From: DATLFA01 sp035525225
Lineage (GTDB): Bacteria; Actinomycetota; Acidimicrobiia; Acidimicrobiales; WLNW01
DNA: 64,000 nt
Direction: 5' to 3'
NCBI GenBank assembly: GCA_035525225.1
Contig: DATLFA010000045.1
Coordinates: forward strand, 124,001-188,000
In this document: in pieces, positions 16,458 to 25,486 of the stretch
How positions within the stretch are numbered: position 1 is the first letter of the stretch
Layout: each line of letters starts with the position of its first letter
Program-made: the position numbers and the translations under genes
Notes under the pieces: model-generated
Seen by the model: the letters and a program-made list of their open reading frames with translations, nothing else
Told to the model about the DNA's origin: nothing
The model's database searches: none

Positions 16458-17836
16458 GCATCACCGCGGAGGAGGTCGTCGGCCTGCGACGGGCCCCACG
16501 ATCCCCGTTCGTAGAAGAACAGTTCACCGGGCTCGGAAAGTGCGGGATCGACGATGCGCCACGCTTCGTCGACGGAGTCTTCGCGGGCGAACCGGCGGGC
16601 GTCACCGGCAACGGCGTCGTCGAGCAGTCGTTCGTACGCTTCGCGCCGGTCGCCGAGCGTCTCGGCGAAGTCGACGGAGAGGTCGACGGCACGGGTCACG
16701 ATCGCGTCACCCGGTTCTTTGACGTTGACGGTCATGGTCACGCCGTCGTTGCGCTGTCCCATGCGGAAACGCATTGCGTTGCGCGCCGGTGGCGATGAAT
16801 CGGCGCCGGTGAACAGCATCCGGGGTGGCGCTTTGAACTCGACCACCGCTTCGAGCGCTGTCGTTGCCAACGCTTTGCCGGCGCGTACGTAGAACGGCAC
16901 GCCGGCCCATCGCCACGAATCGATCCGCAAGCTCATCGCGGCGAAGGTCTCGACCATCGAGTCGGGCTTCACGCCCGCTTCTTCGCGGTAGCCGATGAAC
17001 TGACCGCGGACGAGACTGGCACAGTCGAGCGGCTCCATCGCCGACAAGACCTTGACTTTCTCGTTGCGGAGTTGCTCAGCGCTCGCACCGACAGGTGGCT
17101 CCATCGCGAGATACGCCACCACTTGGAGCAAATGGTTCTGCACGACGTCGCGTATCGCTCCGACCGAATCGTAGAATCCACCGCGCCCTTCGACACCGAA
17201 GTTCTCTGCCATCGTGATCTGCACGTTGTCGACGTAGTTGCGGTTCCAAATCGGCTCGAGGAACGAATTGGCGAAGCGGAATACGAGAAGGTTCTCGACC
17301 GACTCCTTGCCGAGGTAGTGATCGATACGGAATATCGATGATTCGTCGAACACCTCGTACAGCGTGTCGTTGAGGCGCCGCGCCGACGCGCGGTCGCGCC
17401 CGAACGGCTTTTCGACGACGATTCGCGCGCCATTGTTCAGCTGCGACGTCTCGAGTCCTTTGACGATCGTCGGGAAGAGCTCGGGCGGTATGGCGAGATA
17501 GAACGCCGGATTCGAGCTGCCCTTCAGCTCGGCGGCAAGTGTCGCGAATGTCGCGGGTTCGGCATATTCACCGCTGACCATGCGGAGTCGACCCGCGAGA
17601 CGGTTCAGCGCGTCTTCGTCGACCGGCTCTTTGGCGGCCGCGCTGGCTGTCTCCACAGCTTTGCGGGCATAGTCGCGCAGGTCGTCGTGGCTCCACGGCG
17701 AACGCCCGACGCCGATGACCGGTAGCTCGAGCCGGCCGCGGTGCTCGAGGTGGTACAGCGCGGGGAACAGTTTCCGCTTGGCGAGGTCGCCGGTCGCGCC
17801 GAACATCACGAGCGCATCGGCGTTGGTCGGGGTCAT
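16436..17836 (-). CDS. zwf: Glucose-6-phosphate 1-dehydrogenase
   Basis: This 466-aa enzyme oxidises glucose 6-phosphate to 6-phosphogluconolactone with NAD(P)+. Seen: N-terminal dinucleotide motif 'MFGATGDLAKRKLFPALYHL' (G-A-T-G-D-L-A), 'VVEKPFGRD' (140-148) and the substrate signature 'RIDHYLGKES' (170-179) containing the phosphate-binding Lys. The ATG at 17836 overlaps the TGA of gnd by 4 bp; a longer frame upstream is antisense. Pgl follows with a 22-bp overlap. Confidence 0.96.
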   Translation of the reverse strand: MTPTNADALVMFGATGDLAKRKLFPALYHLEHRGRLELPVIGVGRSPWSHDDLRDYARKAVETASAAAKEPVDEDALNRLAGRLRMVSGEYAEPATFATLAAELKGSSNPAFYLAIPPELFPTIVKGLETSQLNNGARIVVEKPFGRDRASARRLNDTLYEVFDESSIFRIDHYLGKESVENLLVFRFANSFLEPIWNRNYVDNVQITMAENFGVEGRGGFYDSVGAIRDVVQNHLLQVVAYLAMEPPVGASAEQLRNEKVKVLSAMEPLDCASLVRGQFIGYREEAGVKPDSMVETFAAMSLRIDSWRWAGVPFYVRAGKALATTALEAVVEFKAPPRMLFTGADSSPPARNAMRFRMGQRNDGVTMTVNVKEPGDAIVTRAVDLSVDFAETLGDRREAYERLLDDAVAGDARRFAREDSVDEAWRIVDPALSEPGELFFYERGSWGPSQADDLLRGDAWYRPIS

Positions 17837-18855
17837 CGGTGGCTCCGTTCTTCGTGGCCGCCGAATTCCTTGCGCAGGGCGGACAGCACTTTGTCGGCGA
17901 ATTCCGAATTGCCCTGCGACCCGAAACGCGAGAACAACGCGCTGGAGAGCACAGGGGCGGGGACGCCTTCGTCGATGGCAGCCATCACCGTCCACCGACC
18001 TTCGCCGCTGTCCGAAACGCGTCCCGAAAAACCGTCGAGCCGAGGGTCTTTGACGAGCGCGGTCGCAACGAGGTCGAGGAGCCACGACGACACGACGCTG
18101 CCGCGGCGCCATAGTTCCGCGATGTTCGGGATATCGAGTTCGTACCGGTAGTAGTCCGCGTCGCGAAGTGGTGCGGTCTCGGCGTCGGCGGGTCGCTCGA
18201 CGGCGCCGGCGTTGGCGTGATACAAGATGTTGAAGCCTTCGGCGTAGGCCGCCATGAGGCCGTATTCGATGCCGTTGTGCACCATCTTCACGAAGTGCCC
18301 GGCGCCCACGGGGCCACAGTGCAGGTAGCCGTGCTCCGCGGTGGTGGCGTTGGTTGTGGAGCCGGCTGTGGGTGTGCGCGGGGCCGCGTCGACGCCGGGC
18401 GCCAACGTGGCGAAGATCGCATCGAGGCGCGCTACTGGCTCTGGCTCGCCTCCGATCATCAAGCAGTAGCCGCGCTCGAGCCCGAGCACTCCACCGCTGG
18501 TGCCGACGTCGAGGTAGTGGATACCGCGGTCGGCGAGCACCGCGGCCCGTGCCACATCGTCACGGTAGTAGGAATTGCCGCCGTCGATCACGATGTCGTC
18601 GGGACTTAGGTGGACCGCGACATCGGTGACCACGGCACCGGCGACCGCGGCCGGCACCATGATCCACACCGCGCGCGGCGCGCGCAGGTGACCGACGAAC
18701 TCGGCCACAGAGCCCGCGCCCACGGCACCTTCGGCCGTGAGTTGCGCGACGACGTCGGGGTGGTGGTCATAGACGACGCACTCGTGGCCGTCGCTCATCA
18801 GGCGGCGCACGATGTTGGCCCCCATGCGTCCCAGGCCGATCATGCCGAGCTGCAT
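17833..18855 (-). CDS. gnd: 6-phosphogluconate dehydrogenase, short decarboxylating form
   Basis: This 340-aa enzyme converts 6-phosphogluconate to ribulose 5-phosphate and CO2. Seen: 'MIGLGRMGANIVRRL' (Rossmann), 'DGGNSYYRDD' (91-100), 'GTSGGVLGLERGYCLMIGG' and the catalytic 'KMVHNGIEYG' (Lys190, Asn194). The short length, well below the ~470 aa of the dimeric enzyme, places it with the GndA/YqeC-like short forms, which are often NAD-preferring. An Ala/Thr-rich insertion (about 155-173) looks like a flexible loop. It shares one base with the pgi stop (TGATG). Confidence 0.94.
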   Translation of the reverse strand: MQLGMIGLGRMGANIVRRLMSDGHECVVYDHHPDVVAQLTAEGAVGAGSVAEFVGHLRAPRAVWIMVPAAVAGAVVTDVAVHLSPDDIVIDGGNSYYRDDVARAAVLADRGIHYLDVGTSGGVLGLERGYCLMIGGEPEPVARLDAIFATLAPGVDAAPRTPTAGSTTNATTAEHGYLHCGPVGAGHFVKMVHNGIEYGLMAAYAEGFNILYHANAGAVERPADAETAPLRDADYYRYELDIPNIAELWRRGSVVSSWLLDLVATALVKDPRLDGFSGRVSDSGEGRWTVMAAIDEGVPAPVLSSALFSRFGSQGNSEFADKVLSALRKEFGGHEERSHR

Positions 18856-20495
18856 CAGAGTGTCCTTCCTCGAACCTGGCGATACCGGCGGAGCAACGCG
18901 TTGGTCGAACTGTCGTGGCACAGTGCGGGTGGCGCGGACGCGGTGAGCTCGGGCTCGATGCGCGTCGCCAGCACCTTGCCCAGCTCGACGCCCCATTGGT
19001 CGAAGCTGTTGATGTTCCAGATCACGCCCTGCGTGAACACCTTGTGCTCGTAGAGCGCGATGAGCTGCCCGAGGACATGGGGCGTCAACTTGTTGGCGAG
19101 GATGGTGTTGGTCGGATGGTTGCCGTGGAAAACACGATGAGGCACCTGCTCCTTCGCTACGCCATCGGCGACCACCTCGTGTTTGGTGCGACCGAACGCC
19201 AACGCTTCGGTCTGCGCGAAGAAGTTGGCCATCAGCAGGTCGTGATGCGCGCCGATGTCGTGATTGGGTTCGCAAAAGCCGATGAAGTCCGCAGGGATCA
19301 GCTTCGTGCCTTGGTGGATGAGTTGGTAGTAGGCGTGTTGCCCGTTGGTGCCCGCGGTACCCCACACGACGGGGCCGGTTTCGGTCGTGACCGATCGCCC
19401 GAGCCGGTCGACGGATTTACCGTTGGATTCCATATCGAGTTGTTGTAGGTATGAGGGAAACTGCGACAGGTACTGGCTGTACGGCAACACGGCGTGAGTC
19501 TGGGCGCCGAAGAAATTGCCGTACCAGATACCGAGTAGAGCCATGAGCACGGGAAGATTGCGGTCGAAGGGCGTGCTGCGGAAGTGTTCGTCGATCCGGC
19601 GGAACCCTGCGAGGAATTCGTCGAAGTGCTCAGGGCCGATGGCCGTCATCAACGAGAGCCCGATGGCCGACTCGACGCTGTAGCGACCGCCCACCCAGTC
19701 CCAGAACTCGAACATGTTGGCGGTGTCGATGCCGAACGCGCCGACCTTGTCGGCGTTGGTCGACACTGCCACGAAGTGATTGCGTACCGCGTCGGGAGAG
19801 CCGAGGTGACCAACGAGCCAATCGCGGGCCGTCTCGGCGTTGGTCATCGTCTCGATCGTCGTGAACGTCTTCGATGCGATGATGAACAACGTGCGGGCGG
19901 GGTCGAGATCACAGGTCGCTTCCCAGATGTCGGTGCCGTCGACGTTGGATACGAAACGCACGTCGAGCCGGCGGTCGCTGTAGTCGCGCAAGGCGTCGTA
20001 ACACATCGCCGGGCCGAGGTCGCTGCCGCCGATGCCAATGTTGACGATGTTGGCGATCGGCTGGCCCGTGAAACCCTTCCAATCACCCGACCGTACGCGC
20101 TGCGCGAACTCGCGCATCTTGTCGAGCACCGCGTGCACACCAGGCACGACGTCGACACCGTCGACGACGATGCGCTCGGTCCGCGGCGCCCGCAGTGCGA
20201 CATGCAACACCGCGCGTTGTTCGGTCACGTTGATCTTGTCGCCGCGGAACATCGCTTGGATACGCTCGGCCAGACCGGATCGGTGCGCCAGCGCGAGCAG
20301 TAGTGCCATTGTGTCGGCGGTGATGCGGTTCTTCGAATAGTCGAGGCACAGATCAGCCGTCTCGACCGTGAACCTCTCGGCCCTCTCGGGCTCGGTGGCG
20401 AACGCGTCGCGCACGTGCAGGTTCTTGATCGTCCGGTAGTGGGCGTGCAACGCCTTCCACTCGTCGGTCTGGGTGATTCGTGCCGGTGATGCCAT
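18855..20495 (-). CDS. pgi: Glucose-6-phosphate isomerase
   Basis: This 546-aa enzyme interconverts glucose 6-phosphate and fructose 6-phosphate. Diagnostic motifs are all present: 'GIGGSDLGP', 'SKTFTTIETMTN', 'VGGRYSVESAIGLSL', 'QLDMESNGKSV', 'GTKLIPADFIG' and the C-terminal 'NINSFDQWGVELGK' with the active-site Lys. It is the first gene of an operon that then encodes gnd, zwf and pgl, so the whole oxidative pentose-phosphate entry is expressed with isomerase. A TACGAT box lies 8 nt before the ATG. Confidence 0.97.
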   Translation of the reverse strand: MASPARITQTDEWKALHAHYRTIKNLHVRDAFATEPERAERFTVETADLCLDYSKNRITADTMALLLALAHRSGLAERIQAMFRGDKINVTEQRAVLHVALRAPRTERIVVDGVDVVPGVHAVLDKMREFAQRVRSGDWKGFTGQPIANIVNIGIGGSDLGPAMCYDALRDYSDRRLDVRFVSNVDGTDIWEATCDLDPARTLFIIASKTFTTIETMTNAETARDWLVGHLGSPDAVRNHFVAVSTNADKVGAFGIDTANMFEFWDWVGGRYSVESAIGLSLMTAIGPEHFDEFLAGFRRIDEHFRSTPFDRNLPVLMALLGIWYGNFFGAQTHAVLPYSQYLSQFPSYLQQLDMESNGKSVDRLGRSVTTETGPVVWGTAGTNGQHAYYQLIHQGTKLIPADFIGFCEPNHDIGAHHDLLMANFFAQTEALAFGRTKHEVVADGVAKEQVPHRVFHGNHPTNTILANKLTPHVLGQLIALYEHKVFTQGVIWNINSFDQWGVELGKVLATRIEPELTASAPPALCHDSSTNALLRRYRQVRGRTL

Positions 20496-20503
20496 CGGCG
20501 GCC

Positions 20504-20509
20504 ATCGTA
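20504..20509 (-). promoter_or_regulatory. Putative -10 box (TACGAT), leaderless
   Basis: On the minus strand TACGAT ends 8 nt before the pgi ATG at 20495. Confidence 0.45.
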
Positions 20510-20549
20510 CGGTGGACCCGAGTCGATGGGTGCGCCCCCGGCTGGTCGG

Positions 20550-22253
20550 TCAGCGGGAGGCGGCGAGCGGTCCGCGGAGCAACTGCCCGGGGTAGGCGCC
20601 GGTGTGGGCTCCATCGCGGACGAGTGCCTGTCCATTGACGATCGTTGCCTTGAAGCCCGACGCCTTCTGGACGAGGCGGCGCGCCCCGCCGGGCAGGTCG
20701 TGCTCGACGGTGGGCATCTCAGGGCCGATGGTGGCCGTGTCGAAGACGTTGATGTCGGCTCGCAGGCCTTCGCGCAGCAGGCCGCGATCGTGAAAGCCCC
20801 AGGCGGCCGAAGGCGCGAGGGTCAACATGCGCACCGCTTCTTCGATGCTGAACTCTTGGCGCTCGCGCACCCAGTACGCGAGCAGATGCGTCTGGATCGA
20901 GAAGTCGGCGATCTGGCTCACGTGCGCGCCCGAGTCGGAGAACGTCATCACCGAGCGCGGGTGGCGCATGACCGGGATGAGGTCATCGACGGTGCCCGGT
21001 GTCAACGGTTGGACGAAAAATTGTTCCATGTTCGACTCGAGAGCCAGGTCGATGATGAGCTCGACCGGGTCGACGCCCCGCTTGGCTGCGACCTCGGCCA
21101 CGCTCGCGTTGAAGGGCACCAGTGGATGATCGAAGACGCGCATGCGGTCGTAGTCCGGCTTGCGGGCCTCCGCGCCGATCGGGCGACCATAGTTACCGTG
21201 ATGCGCGGCATCGACGAGCCGTGCCCGGACCGCATCGTCGCGCAAGAGATGCTTCTGCTCGTCGAGGGGGAGCGCGCGGAGCTCTTTCCACTCCGCGAGC
21301 ACGTCGAAGGCAAGGCGTGACTTGAACGACGTGATGACCGAGATGCCGCGTGAGTGCGACAAGCCGAACATACGCCCACCCTGCGCGCAGACGTCGTCGA
21401 TCATCTCGATCGCTGCTCGACCGCCGGCAGTCGGTGACACCCCGAACGAGATCGGCACCCTGCTCGACAACGCAAGGGTGCGCAGACGATCGAAGTACTC
21501 CTTGCGAACCTCGGGATCGGGCGACTGACCGGCCGGTTCGGAGGCGAGTTGGAAGGTGCCGGTGCCGAGGTCGGTCATCACCGATATGAGGCGGCACACT
21601 TCGTCCCACGAGGCGAGCCGCGACGCGACCGGACGGTTGTCGGACGTCTCGTGCTGATCACTGCGTGATGTCGTGAAGCCGATCGCGCCCGCGTGGAGCG
21701 CGTCTCGCAGCTCTGCTTCCATTGCCGCCATGTCGGTGTCAGTGCTCGGTTGGTCGAATGCCCGTTCACCCATCACGTAGGTGCGCAACGCGGAGTGACC
21801 GATGTTGGAGGCGTAGTTGATGCCCTTCGGCAACGCATCGACGGCGTCGAGGTATTCGCGGAAGGTGGTCCACGTCCAGTCGATGCCGGCGGCCATTGCC
21901 GCGGGCGAGATGTCTTCCGCGCGTTCGAGGTTGCGTACGACCAGCGCACGCTTCTCGGGGGTCGCCGGCGCGAGGGTGAAACCGCAGTGCCCCATGACGG
22001 CAGTCGTCGTGCCGTGCCACGCAGAGCAGGTGCCGAGATAGTCCCAGAAGATCTGCGCGTCCATGTGGGTGTGACCGTCGATGAACCCCGGGGTGACGAC
22101 ATGGCCTTCGGCGTCGATCTCTTCGTCGGCCTTGTCACGGACACGACCGATGGTCGCGATGCGGCCGTCGAGCACACCGACATCGGCGCGATAGGCAGGC
22201 ATGCCCGTACCGTCGACGACCATCCCGTTGCGTATGACGAGGTCGTAGCGCAT
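20550..22253 (-). CDS. N-acyl-D-amino-acid deacylase family amidohydrolase
   Basis: This 567-aa D-aminoacylase-type metal-dependent amidohydrolase is predicted to hydrolyse an N-acyl or ring amide. Metal ligands: 'GFIDGHTHMDAQ' (His61, His63, with Asp65) and 'AVMGHCGFTLAP' (Cys90 as in D-aminoacylases). A late 'MTFSDSGAHVSQ' supplies the catalytic Asp region. The short beta-sandwich flanks at both ends ('DLVIRNGMVVDGTG' and 'ADINVFDTATI') fit the family. A GGGGGG stretch precedes the ATG. The next gene upstream is a separate minus-strand MBL protein, 48 bp away. Confidence 0.9.
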   Translation of the reverse strand: MRYDLVIRNGMVVDGTGMPAYRADVGVLDGRIATIGRVRDKADEEIDAEGHVVTPGFIDGHTHMDAQIFWDYLGTCSAWHGTTTAVMGHCGFTLAPATPEKRALVVRNLERAEDISPAAMAAGIDWTWTTFREYLDAVDALPKGINYASNIGHSALRTYVMGERAFDQPSTDTDMAAMEAELRDALHAGAIGFTTSRSDQHETSDNRPVASRLASWDEVCRLISVMTDLGTGTFQLASEPAGQSPDPEVRKEYFDRLRTLALSSRVPISFGVSPTAGGRAAIEMIDDVCAQGGRMFGLSHSRGISVITSFKSRLAFDVLAEWKELRALPLDEQKHLLRDDAVRARLVDAAHHGNYGRPIGAEARKPDYDRMRVFDHPLVPFNASVAEVAAKRGVDPVELIIDLALESNMEQFFVQPLTPGTVDDLIPVMRHPRSVMTFSDSGAHVSQIADFSIQTHLLAYWVRERQEFSIEEAVRMLTLAPSAAWGFHDRGLLREGLRADINVFDTATIGPEMPTVEHDLPGGARRLVQKASGFKATIVNGQALVRDGAHTGAYPGQLLRGPLAASR

Positions 22254-22301
22254 AGTCCCCCCAAGGGTCTCGCAGTGGACCCAGCGTACCGCCCGCGGTG
22301 A

Positions 22302-23198
22302 CTAGGCGAACAGGGGGTAGCCCGCCATGTAGCCGGTCTCGACGAGGTCGGCGTTCGGCACCCGCTCGGCCAGCGCGTCTCGGATCGGCGCAGTGTTGGT
22401 CTCGAGCGAGAACCCGGGCAGCCAATTGTCGTGGTGCGACAGCAGCACGCGCTTCGGTTGGAGGAACGCGGCCTGCCGGGCGACGAACTCGGCGAGCGTT
22501 CCCTGAATCGGGTCACCGTCGATGTTGCCCCGCCCCGCCGCGGCCAAGATCGCGACATCGGGGCGAAGGTCGCGCATGAGCCCTGACCAGTGACCCGACG
22601 TGTCCTGGTAGAGCAGCGATCCTTCGGGCGTCTCGATCAGGTAGAGCAGCGCGCCACCATCACCGCGGTCACCCTGGCGGCCCCGCAGCGCGTGTGCCCG
22701 CGCTTCGGGAGAGAGCGTTGCGATGTGCGCCTCGAGTTCGCGAAAGCGCAACTTCTGTTGATCGATCGTCAGTCCGACGTCGCCGAGACACTCCACGTCG
22801 GGCTGCTGGAACGGGCCGGTCCAGACGCAAGAGTGCAAGCTCGGGTACACCGATACGACGACGTCGTCGCCCAGGCGAACGCGCTCGCCACCGGACACGG
22901 GTTGCAATTGCGACTCGGGCACCCCGTGCGCGGCCATAAGGCGAATCGTCTCGTACGAGCCGATCACTGTGGCTCCGGTGCGAGGCGCGATGCGTTCGGC
23001 GCCCCACAGGTGGTCGAAGTGCGAATGACCGACGAGGATGAAGTCCGCACGATCGACGTCGTCGACCGCGAGACCGGATTGCGCGGCGTCGGCGACGCGG
23101 TCGAGGTAGGCGTCGAGGAACACCACCACGTTGCCGACGGTCAGGCGAAACGTCGCGCATCCGGCCCAGTCGAGAGTTGCGGTCACGAAAGTTGCCAC
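22302..23198 (-). CDS. MBL fold metallo-hydrolase
   Basis: This 298-aa metallo-beta-lactamase-fold protein has the metal motif 'VGHSHFDHLWG' (His58-x-His60-x-Asp62-His63) and further His ligands ('YPSLHSCVW', 'LSHHDNWLP'). It resembles the UlaG-like branch. The start is uncertain between GTG 23198 and GTG 23186; the latter gives a GTGA overlap with the VOC gene stop at 23183. Substrate unknown. Likely in an operon with the VOC protein and the EthD-nitroreductase fusion. Confidence 0.86.
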   Translation of the reverse strand: MATFVTATLDWAGCATFRLTVGNVVVFLDAYLDRVADAAQSGLAVDDVDRADFILVGHSHFDHLWGAERIAPRTGATVIGSYETIRLMAAHGVPESQLQPVSGGERVRLGDDVVVSVYPSLHSCVWTGPFQQPDVECLGDVGLTIDQQKLRFRELEAHIATLSPEARAHALRGRQGDRGDGGALLYLIETPEGSLLYQDTSGHWSGLMRDLRPDVAILAAAGRGNIDGDPIQGTLAEFVARQAAFLQPKRVLLSHHDNWLPGFSLETNTAPIRDALAERVPNADLVETGYMAGYPLFA

Positions 23199-23596
23199 AC
23201 GCCGGGCTGGCTGAGGTCGAAGACGACACCGTCGGGGCCTTCGTACTTGAACTCACCTTTGATCGGCCCGTCGTGGGGGATACCCAACGCTTCGTCGATG
23301 TCGGTGCGCGCATTGGCCCCGGCGGCCTCGACGCGTTGCGCGGTGCCTTCGACGTCGTCGACTTCGAAGCCGATGTGGTGCAGACCGCGAAAGCCCATAC
23401 CTCTTTCGACACCCGCGGCTTCATCGGTGACGAACTTCAGGATCGCGAGGTTGATGGTGCCATCACTCAAGATGTGGCCGTGTCCCCACTTGCCTTCGGC
23501 CGCGCGCACTTTCTTGAACTCGAGCACGTCGATATAGAACTGCGCGGTGCGATCGGGATCATCGGTCGCGATCGCCAGATGCCGCAGCTTTGCCAT
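23183..23596 (-). CDS. VOC family (glyoxalase/dioxygenase-fold) protein
   Basis: This 137-aa protein has two beta-alpha-beta-beta-beta units: 'LRHLAIATDDPDRTAQFYIDVL' opens the first and 'LHHIGFEVDDVEGTAQRVEAAG' the second, with a terminal 'YEGPDGVVFDL' carrying the usual Glu ligand. Glyoxalase I, extradiol dioxygenase and epimerase activities share this fold, so the reaction is undetermined. The ATG at 23596 gives the expected start; a longer frame upstream is a shadow. Confidence 0.86.
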   Translation of the reverse strand: MAKLRHLAIATDDPDRTAQFYIDVLEFKKVRAAEGKWGHGHILSDGTINLAILKFVTDEAAGVERGMGFRGLHHIGFEVDDVEGTAQRVEAAGANARTDIDEALGIPHDGPIKGEFKYEGPDGVVFDLSQPGVWQLS

Positions 23597-23631
23597 CGTG
23601 GGCCCCCCGTCTCTCCAGTTGCGTGCTGAAC

Positions 23632-24687
23632 CTATAGGGATTCGCCGCCGAATGTGTCGACGAACGCAAAGTCGTCGACGGCACGACGCGTGAGCTTGGT
23701 CGGCTGCTTCTCGGGATGACCGAGATAGATCGCGGCGACGATCGCGTGGCCTTCGGGCACGTGCAACAGCTCGAGGATGGCCGGCTCTTGTCGCACCGCA
23801 AAGGTGCTCATCACGCCGCCAAGGCCTTGGAGGCGAGCCGCGAGCAGCACGCTCCAGCAGAAGGGGTAGACCGAAGCGCCCGCAACGATGCCGTGGCGGT
23901 CGAGCTCGGCATCCATGGCCGCGAGGAGACCCGTCTCGCAGGCGACGACCAGCAACGCCGGCGCGTTGGCGAAGCCGTCGAAGTGCGTGGGTGCGCTGTC
24001 GCGGCGCGCCGCTTCGAGGTCGACGGCGCCGGGGCCGGGCCATCGTCCGTGTTGCGTCAAACCGAAGGCGCGCTGCCCGGCGGCGTTCATCGCCAGGTAT
24101 TCCTTGGCGACATCCATGCTGAGCTCGTGAATGCGCGCCCGTACCGTGGGATCTTCGACCGAGATCACGCGCCACGACTGCTTGTTGCCGCCACTCGGGG
24201 CAAAGCGGGCGACATCGAGGACGCGTCGCAGCGTTTCTCGGGAAACGGGCCGGTTGTGAAAGGACCGCGCCGCGCCGGTGTGGCGTAAGGCGTCTTCGAG
24301 AGCGAGCTGTTGGGGCGCGGCGTGTATCACCGTCTCGTCGACGTGGTACACGCGGATGTTTGCCGGAGTGTCGCACTCCATCCAGTTGGGATGGTCGTCG
24401 AAGAGCTCACCGAGCTGCGGCCGTTCGAACGCGCGCTGCATCAACTCGGCGGACTCGAAATACAGCTCGACCCACGCGTCGACATCGGCTTCGACTTCGC
24501 GCGGCTCACGCCGGTTGTAGTCGTTGACGGTCTCGCGCCGCACGCGGTTGAACCGCAGCTCGCGGAACCCCTCGACATTTTCGAACGCGGCGCGGGCCAG
24601 CGGTATGTGCACCGCTCGGTAGCGCGCCTCGCATTCAGCGGCGCTGAGGTCGGGATGATCCTTCCAAGAGAAGACGACCTTGATCAT
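23632..24687 (-). CDS. EthD-domain / nitroreductase fusion protein
   Basis: This 351-aa protein joins two domains. Residues 1-~110 look like an EthD-type dimeric alpha/beta barrel ('VVFSWKDHPDLSAAECEARYR', 'PLARAAFENVEGFRELRFNRV'). Residues ~125-351 are a nitroreductase-family FMN oxidoreductase ('RPVSRETLRRVLDVARFAPSGGNKQSWRV', with the S-G-G-N-x-Q-x-W FMN loop, and a late 'LGGVMSTFAVRQEPAILELL'). Both domains usually occur as separate proteins, so the fusion suggests they act on the same molecule. Probably leaderless (TACGAT, 6 nt before ATG). Confidence 0.85.
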   Translation of the reverse strand: MIKVVFSWKDHPDLSAAECEARYRAVHIPLARAAFENVEGFRELRFNRVRRETVNDYNRREPREVEADVDAWVELYFESAELMQRAFERPQLGELFDDHPNWMECDTPANIRVYHVDETVIHAAPQQLALEDALRHTGAARSFHNRPVSRETLRRVLDVARFAPSGGNKQSWRVISVEDPTVRARIHELSMDVAKEYLAMNAAGQRAFGLTQHGRWPGPGAVDLEAARRDSAPTHFDGFANAPALLVVACETGLLAAMDAELDRHGIVAGASVYPFCWSVLLAARLQGLGGVMSTFAVRQEPAILELLHVPEGHAIVAAIYLGHPEKQPTKLTRRAVDDFAFVDTFGGESL

Positions 24688-24693
24688 GAGCCG

Positions 24694-24699
24694 ATCGTA
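24694..24699 (-). promoter_or_regulatory. Putative -10 box (TACGAT), leaderless
   Basis: On the minus strand TACGAT ends 6 nt before the ATG at 24687, inside the 18-bp gap after the SDR stop. The downstream genes could thus be made independently of the SDR. Confidence 0.4.
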
Positions 24700-24705
24700 G
24701 TGGGC

Positions 24706-25431
24706 TCACCGCGGCCCGGGTACGCCGCGGAAGTTGTAAGGCATCAAGTCGCGGCCGAGCTCGACGACCCAGGCGGCGCCGGTGTGCTCGCCGAGGAAAC
24801 AGGCGATCACCGCTTCGGCGACTTGGCGAGGATCCATGATGCGTAACCCTTGCGCTTCGATCTGTGAACGCGCGTCGGCCGTCAACAAGCCGGTTGCCGT
24901 CATGCCGGGGCAGACGCAGTTGATGGTGATGCCCTTCGCCCGCAATGGCTCCGCCAACGACCGCACCAGACCCACGACGGCGTGCTTCGTCGCGGCGTAG
25001 ACGGGGTCGTCGGCAAACGGCCCGATCCCGGCCAGCGACGCGGTGGCCACGATCGCCCCACCCGACATCATCGGGACGACCGCTCGCACGCCGAACACCA
25101 CACCGTCGACGTTGACGCGGAACATGCGGCGGTAGTCGTCGAGGCTGATCTCGAAGATGTTGGTGCCGGCGACCACTCCGGCATTGAGATGGACGAAGTC
25201 CAGATGATCGATCGTCGCGACGATGCGCGCCCAGTCGTCGAGGGCGCCCACGTCCGCGCCGACGAACGCACCACCGATCTCGTCGGCGAGCGACTGGCCC
25301 GCAGCCGATGCGCGCGGTAAGTCGACGATGGTCACGTGCGCGCCGGCCGCGGCGAGCAAGCGTGCCGTCGCGGCGCCGATACCCGATGCGCCGCCCGTGA
25401 CGAGCGCGTTCTTCCCCTTCAGCGCGTCCAT
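24706..25431 (-). CDS. Short-chain dehydrogenase/reductase (SDR)
   Basis: This 241-aa classical SDR oxidises or reduces an alcohol/ketone with NAD(P). Seen: 'VTGGASGIGAA' cofactor motif (11-21), 'LNAGV' stabilising motif, Ser132 and 'YAATK' (Tyr145, Lys149). Asp37 after the second strand ('VTIVDLPR') favours NAD over NADP. The terminal 'LMPYNFRGVPGP' is unusual in lacking the W-x-x-D-G-G ending. Divergent from the zinc alcohol dehydrogenase at 25487. Confidence 0.9.
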   Translation of the reverse strand: MDALKGKNALVTGGASGIGAATARLLAAAGAHVTIVDLPRASAAGQSLADEIGGAFVGADVGALDDWARIVATIDHLDFVHLNAGVVAGTNIFEISLDDYRRMFRVNVDGVVFGVRAVVPMMSGGAIVATASLAGIGPFADDPVYAATKHAVVGLVRSLAEPLRAKGITINCVCPGMTATGLLTADARSQIEAQGLRIMDPRQVAEAVIACFLGEHTGAAWVVELGRDLMPYNFRGVPGPR

Positions 25432-25486
25432 ATGTTCGCGCCGATGCTAGCGCGCCTATTGTCCCCGCTCTGCAGGAGGGGAATCA

